A stretch of 64,000 nt of DNA, from positions 496,001 to 560,000 of the forward strand of contig JANPZW010000015.1 in assembly GCA_024707385.1 (NCBI GenBank). The letters run 5' to 3'. Numbering within the stretch: position 1 is the first letter of the stretch; every line of letters begins with the position of its first letter. The position numbers and the translations under genes are program-made. The notes under the pieces were generated by a model that was not told where the DNA came from, searched no databases, and saw only the letters and a list, made by a program, of their open reading frames with translations. The stretch is from Cellvibrionaceae bacterium. GTDB lineage: Bacteria > Pseudomonadota > Gammaproteobacteria > Pseudomonadales > Cellvibrionaceae. Shown here piece by piece: positions 59,399-64,000 of this stretch.

Positions 59399-61649
59399 AT
59401 GGTGAAGGTCAGAGAAGATCGGCCAATTACGGCAGACGGAAAATACGACATCAACGCTTGGGCTTCGCGCTTGCTGACGGTGGCGCAGCTCGATCCTGCG
59501 GTTGCGATGCCTCCGCTGCAGGCGGCGGCGAAACGAGCAGAAGCTGTGGAGGATTTGCCCGGCGATCACCTTACCGGTTGGGGCGAAGGTTATTCCTCTT
59601 ATTCGGCTGGATTGGAGATGGCCGAGATCCTGGCCGACTTGCATCTGGATTGCGATACGCTGGTTGCCGCGGTGCTGTATCGCAGCGTCCGGGAGAAAAA
59701 ACTTGCCTTGGACACGGTGCAGGAAGCATTTGGTATCACCGTCGCCAAACTGATCAGTGGTGTCGCCAGAATGGCCGCCATCAGCACTTTATCCAATCAT
59801 TCCAATGATGCGGTAATGGGCCTGGAAAGCAGCGAGCAGGCGGACAATGTCCGCAAGATGCTGGTTGCCATGGTGGACGACGTTCGTATCGCCCTGATCA
59901 AACTCGCAGAGCGTACTTGCGCGATCCGCGCCGTCAAAAAAGCCCCCATTGAAAAACGTCAGCGGGTTGCGCGCGAGGTTTCCGATATTTATGCACCTCT
60001 CGCGCACCGTCTGGGTATTGGACATATCAAGTGGGAGCTGGAAGATCTCTCATTTCGCTATCTTCATCCGTACGACTATAAATACATCGCCAAATTGCTG
60101 GATGAAAAACGTATAGACCGCCAAGTTTATATCGACAACGTCATTCAGATGCTCAAAGACGCCCTGATCAAAGAGGGTGTTGCGGCGCCGGAAATAAACG
60201 GCCGAGCTAAGCACATTTACAGTATCTGGCGCAAAATGCGGCGGAAAAATATCAATTTTTCCGAAGTCTATGACATACGCGCCGTGCGAATTCTGGTGGC
60301 GTCGGAGCAGGATTGTTACCGAGCGTTGGGTGTGGTGCACTCGCTGTGGCGAAATATTCCGAATGAATTCGACGATTACATCGCCAATCCGAAAGAAAAC
60401 GGTTATCGCTCGCTCCATACCGCAGTAAAAGGTCCTGCCAATAAAGTACTGGAAGTGCAGATTCGCACCAGGACTATGCACGAGGAAGCCGAGTATGGCG
60501 TTTGTGCCCACTGGCGCTACAAAAAGAGCGACCAAGACAATGGATCGGCGGGCTACGAGCAGAAAATTGAGTGGCTGCGGCAGGTTCTCGAGTGGCACGA
60601 AAGAGGTCGGTGGTAATCCCTGGGAAGACCATTTGCCGCGAGGTATTGAGCAAGACCGGATTTACGTTTTCACTCCAGATGGCCATGTGGTCGACTTGCC
60701 TGAAAGTGCGACCGCTGTCGATTTTGCATTCCGCATTCACTCGGATATCGGTTTGCGTTGCAAAGGAGCCAAGGTCAACGGCCGCATTGTTCCTCTGAAC
60801 CAGACGCTGAAAACGGCAGATCAGGTGGAAATTCTCACATCCAACCGCGAGTCGCCGAGCCGCGACTGGCTGATTCCCGCGCTCGGCTATATCACCACGT
60901 CAAAAGCCCGCAGCCGGTTACAAGCCTGGTTCAAGCAGCAGGATCGCGAGCAGAATATTGCCGATGGTCGGGCGTTGTTGGATCGGGAATTTCTGCGCCT
61001 CGCAGTCGAGGATATCGACTACGAACAGCTGGCGCAGAAACTGAATTTGCGTTCCCTGGACGACTTGTATGCGGCCGTTGGAACTGGCGATTTAAGTGTC
61101 GACCGAGTCATCAACGTCACTCAGCGCCTCTTCGGGGCCGATAAAATTCCCGAGCCCGTTATTTCGCTTGTCGGACGCGCAACCTCTGCAGAGCAGGGCG
61201 CGTCCGATGTGTACATCGACGGTGTGGGCAACCTGTTGTCGCATATCGCACAGTGCTGCAAACCCATCCCCGGAGACAGCATCACCGGGTACATCACCCT
61301 CGGGCGAGGCGTATCGATTCATCGCCAGGATTGCCAGAACGTATTGCAATTAATGGCGGATGAGCCGGAGCGCATCATCAAGGTTGATTGGGCGGAAAAA
61401 CCGGAACAATTTTATTCCGTGGACGTGATGGTCGAAGCTTTCGACCGACACGGATTGTTGCGTGACATTACCGCGTTGCTGGATCGGGAGCGCATCAATG
61501 TCAGCGCCATGCAGACCCTGTCGAACAAAAACAAAAATACCGTGGACATGTCGCTGCGTATCGAGGTATCGAGTTTTAGCGATCTCAGTCGTGTGCTGGC
61601 GCGACTGAGCCGACTGCCGAACGTATCTTCGGTAAAACGAAAAACCTGA
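59399..61649 (+). CDS. relA: (p)ppGpp synthetase RelA, frameshifted
   Basis: RelA makes (p)ppGpp on ribosomes with uncharged tRNA and triggers the stringent response. The first frame has a degenerate HD region lacking the HD pair (SAGLEMAEILADLHLDCDTL) and the synthetase domain with EFDDYIANPKENGYRSLHTAV; the acidic EFDD loop marks RelA, not SpoT. It stops at 60616 after EWHERGRW. From about 60600 the homology continues in the +1 frame: GGNPWEDHLPRGIEQDRIYVFT, the TGS domain, ZFD-type HIAQCCKPIPGD and a C-terminal ACT domain. One extra base near 60600-60602 explains the break. The corrected protein is about 749 residues. Confidence 0.93.
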
Positions 61650-61670
61650 GTTGCACACACGGTTAAATTT

Positions 61671-62492
61671 ATGACCAGCAGTTCCCAGCCTTATTCTCTC
61701 GACGATCTGCTATTTTTGATGGCGCGGCTGCGCGATCCGTCCAGCGGATGTCCCTGGGATATTAAACAAACGTACGAAACCATTGCTCCGTCCACCCTTG
61801 AGGAGGCTTACGAAGTGGTGGACGCCATTGAACGTCGAGATTATCCGCACCTTAAAGAGGAGTTGGGTGATTTATTGTTTCAAGCGATTTTTTACAGCCA
61901 GATCGCGACAGAGGAAAACATTTTCAGTTTTGCCGACGTGATCAATGTTCTGGTGGCGAAATTGATCCGCCGCCATTCACATGTATTTCCCGATGGCAAT
62001 CTCTATTCTGATCCCGATGCTCCTGCGTTGAGTGAAGACGCAGTCAAACGCAACTGGGAGGCGATAAAAAGTGAAGAGCGTAAAGAGAAAGGAAAAACAG
62101 GCCTGCTGGCTGATGTTCCTGTTGCGCTGCCGGCGTTGACGCGCGCATTAAAATTACAAAAACGCGCAGCCCAGGTCGGCTTTGACTGGCCTTCTATCAA
62201 AGGCGTAGTGGAGAAAATGCAGGAGGAGCTCGCCGAGCTTCAGGCCGAGATCGAAGCCGACGAGCGGACGCGCATCGAAGCTGAATTAGGTGATGTGTTG
62301 TTCACCTGCGTCAATCTCGCACGCCATTTAAAGGTCGATCCAGAAAGTGCACTCAGGCAGGCGAATAACAAATTTGTCCGGCGCTTCGAATCTATGGAGA
62401 CCATCGCTAGGCAACGAGAGGTTGGTTTGGCGAAACTCGATCTGGATGAATTGGACAAATTATGGAAGCAGGCCAAGGAGACCGGCCAGTAG
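61671..62492 (+). CDS. mazG: Nucleoside triphosphate pyrophosphohydrolase MazG
   Basis: MazG hydrolyses NTPs to NMPs and pyrophosphate and can influence (p)ppGpp levels. The 273-residue tandem-domain protein has CPWDIKQTYETIAPSTLEEAYE and LKEELGDLLFQAIFYSQIA in the first domain, and EAELGDVLFTCVNLARHL plus ALRQANNKFVRRFE in the second. The ExxE..ExxD metal motifs are intact. It follows relA by 21 bases, the usual relA-mazG pairing. Confidence 0.95.
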   Translation: MTSSSQPYSLDDLLFLMARLRDPSSGCPWDIKQTYETIAPSTLEEAYEVVDAIERRDYPHLKEELGDLLFQAIFYSQIATEENIFSFADVINVLVAKLIRRHSHVFPDGNLYSDPDAPALSEDAVKRNWEAIKSEERKEKGKTGLLADVPVALPALTRALKLQKRAAQVGFDWPSIKGVVEKMQEELAELQAEIEADERTRIEAELGDVLFTCVNLARHLKVDPESALRQANNKFVRRFESMETIARQREVGLAKLDLDELDKLWKQAKETGQ

Positions 62493-62527
62493 CTGGACTC
62501 CTTGTCGGTGAGGAATTTCTTCGGCTG

Positions 62528-62861
62528 TCAGTGAGCTGGGCCGCTGCCCAAATGTTTGCGCGTGAGTTCGGCGAATCTTGACGTTGGACCTACGTCTTCA
62601 TAGATCGGATCACCGAGTTCATCGAGAGATGAAATTTTTTCGCCCTGTATATAAGGAAGCCGTTGTTCCAGTTCTACCAGTGCGGCGCCGACCAGTTCGG
62701 TTAGTATCTGCTCCGGCGTTCGCCCCGGATACATCTCGGCCAGAGCGGCAAGTTTGGCAGCATCCTTCACCGTGAGGCGAACGGAATATTCTCTCTGGGT
62801 CATCGGTGCGCTGGACGTTTTTTTCCCAGTTCTTCAAAAGCTCGCGTAAAGTCATAAGCAT
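62528..62861 (-). CDS. Small conserved protein with ribbon-helix-helix-like core, frameshifted
   Basis: The intact frame from 62803 reads MTQREYSVRLTVKDAAKLAALAEMYPG-type sequence, LTELVGAALVELEQRLPYI, and DELGDPIYEDVGPTSRFAEL, a small family seen in pseudomonads with a ribbon-helix-helix-like strand-helix-helix start. No ribosome-binding site precedes 62803. A good one (AAAAAGGTGTG) precedes ATG 62861 in another frame, coding MLMTLRELLKNWEK; removing one A from the A7 run (62818-62824) joins them into about 110 residues. DNA binding is only suggested by the fold guess. Confidence 0.7.
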
Positions 62862-63092
62862 CACACCTTTTTGCATCGTACATCTGATGGGGACTACTAA
62901 AGCATAGACCTTATCCGCCTCCACGGTGCGCCAAACCACTTTTCACGCCGATGACTCTGGCGCCAGAGGAGGTTACATACACGGTTTGGTCTGGCCTGTC
63001 CGTGCTTGAGAAAGCGGGGCTGTCCGTGTATCTTTAGGCCCCATTTTGCCAGCCATGTCCCCCGTAGGGCCCAATCCAGGAGTTTCTCCGTA

Positions 63093-63741
63093 ATGCGAAT
63101 AATTCTTTTAGGAGCGCCAGGCGCCGGTAAAGGCACCCAAGCCAAATTCATTATGGGTGCCTACGCGATTCCTCAAATTTCCACTGGCGATATGCTTCGC
63201 GCCGCAGTAAAAGCCGAATCCCCCCCTCGGGTTGCAAGTGAAGGACATCATGGCCGCTGGCGCCTTGGTGCCAGACGAATTGATTATCGGTCTCGTAAAA
63301 GAGCGGATTGCTCAGGATGACTGTAAAAACGGTTTTCTGTTTGATGGTTTTCCAAGAACAATTCCTCAGGCGGAAGCTTTATTTGCCGCTGGCGTGGCGA
63401 TTGATCACGTGCTTGAAATCAGCGTTGATGATGAGGAAATCGTGCAGCGTTTGAGTGGCCGGCGTGTACACCCGGACTCGGGGCGCATTTACCACATAGC
63501 CCACAATCCTCCAAAACAAGCCGGTGTCGATGACATCACTGGCGAGCCTCTTGTTCAGCGTGATGACGACAAGGAAGAGACTGTTCGCAAGCGTCTGGCC
63601 GTTTATCATGAGCAGACCGAACCCCTGGTGAGCTATTACCGTGAACTTGCGGCAAAAAACGGCAAACCAAAATGCTCTCGCGTTGAAGGTGTTGGCTCCA
63701 TGGCCGACATCAAAAACAAGATTTTCTCCGTCCTCGGCTAA
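63093..63741 (+). CDS. adk: Adenylate kinase, frameshifted
   Basis: Adk balances ATP, ADP and AMP and is essential. The N-terminal frame (ATG 63093 after AGGAG) has the P-loop LLGAPGAGKGTQAKFI and ISTGDMLRAAVKAESP. It breaks at a seven-C run (63219-63226), where six C give the expected SPLGLQVKDIMAAGALVPDE. The rest is normal: FLFDGFPRTIPQAEAL, LSGRRVHPDSGRIYHI (LID domain) and a full C-terminus, about 215 residues after correction. One extra C in the assembly explains the break. Confidence 0.95.
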
Positions 63742-63778
63742 GTCGTTGATAATTCGAATAAGTCTTTGATGATCTGAG

Positions 63779-63805
63779 AAAGGGCCCTGAACGGGCCCTT
63801 TTTTT
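63779..63805 (+). terminator. Intrinsic terminator after adk
   Basis: AGGGCCC (63781-63787) pairs with GGGCCCT (63793-63799) around a 5-base loop and is followed by a run of T. Confidence 0.92.
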
Positions 63806-63913
63806 GCTTGTGTGAAACCTTTCCAGAAGGCGTGCATGCCTCTTTTGTTGTTTTTCCTAACCGATCTTTCCTACGAATAACATGTTCGGGTCTTAACTCG
63901 GGAGGGCGCATTC

Positions 63914-63979
63914 GTGCAGACAAATCAGCGGTTGTTGGCGCCCCAAAAAGGTGAAAAAGTTTCCGCATTTATGGAATAG
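63914..63979 (+). other. Possible 21-codon small ORF at the window edge
   Basis: A GGAGG at 63901-63905 lies 9 bases before GTG 63914, which opens 21 sense codons ending at TAG 63979. There is no recognisable product. It could be a leader peptide of a gene starting beyond the window, or chance. Nothing else is evident in 63806-64000. Confidence 0.2.
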
Positions 63980-64000
63980 CTGCACAACATGTGCTTGCGC

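Noticed and set aside
63093..63741. Calling adk a pseudogene
   Set aside because: The gene is essential, both halves are fully conserved, and the break is one base in a C-run, so an assembly error is far more likely.
63738..63968. A 76-codon minus-strand frame after adk
   Set aside because: It runs through the adk terminator and lacks a ribosome-binding site and any recognisable motif.

Overview
The window is a stretch of gammaproteobacterial chromosome of moderate G+C, packed with housekeeping genes. It most resembles the Cellvibrionaceae/Pseudomonadales side of the class. Three things point there: a GH16/CBM13 lipoprotein with a long polyserine linker (a habit of Cellvibrio, Saccharophagus and Teredinibacter), the fimL-nudC pair, and Pseudomonas-like gene orders (glnS-cysS opposite ppiB-lpxH; accD-folC-SPOR-cvpA-purF-metZ; rpoE-rseABC...lepA-lepB-rnc-era-recO; gacS near cysM-relA-mazG). 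The genus is an inference.

Layout. 1-5.3 kb: end of an unknown membrane protein, a porin preceded by a textbook Pho box and a terminator-like leader hairpin, a periplasmic cyclophilin with a C-terminal anchor-like tail, the GH16 lipoprotein, and a GNAT/nitroreductase pair. 5.4-14.2 kb: gltX, a DUF1289 protein, frameshifted miaE, pckA (FNR-type box upstream), lpxH, ppiB, glnS and cysS. 14.2-19 kb: two J-domain proteins, an S1/P1 nuclease, an SDR enzyme and an HDOD protein. 19-24.5 kb: mltD, a YafS-like methyltransferase, rnhA, dnaQ and nhaB. 24.8-29.1 kb: fimL, nudC, a membrane protein and sohB. 29.1-31.3 kb: sulfite reductase with its DUF934 partner. 31.6-40.3 kb: trpFBA-accD-folC-SPOR-cvpA-purF-metZ. 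40.5-44.4 kb: MoxR/DUF58/TgpA. 44.4-46.8 kb: mgsA, tRNA-Arg(ACG) and nadB. 47-55.5 kb: rpoE-rseABC, lepA, lepB, DUF4845, rnc, era, recO. 55.5-63.8 kb: gacS/barA hybrid kinase, cysM, relA, mazG, a small DNA-binding-like protein and adk.

The genes cover translation (three aminoacyl-tRNA synthetases, lepA, a tRNA), envelope care and stress (sigma-E module with an apparent autoregulatory promoter, lepB, mltD, lpxH, cyclophilins), amino-acid and nucleotide synthesis, and global signalling (RelA, GacS-type kinase, FimL).

Quality warning: nine conserved genes (miaE, mltD, nhaB, sohB, trpA, the DUF4845 gene, relA, the small gene at 62.5 kb and the essential adk) are each split by one or more single-base frame changes, most of them in homopolymers. 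Assembly indels are the simplest explanation, so these genes are annotated as whole genes with the break noted. I found no CRISPR array, prophage, insertion sequence or clearly novel multi-gene system. The most interesting signals are regulatory.
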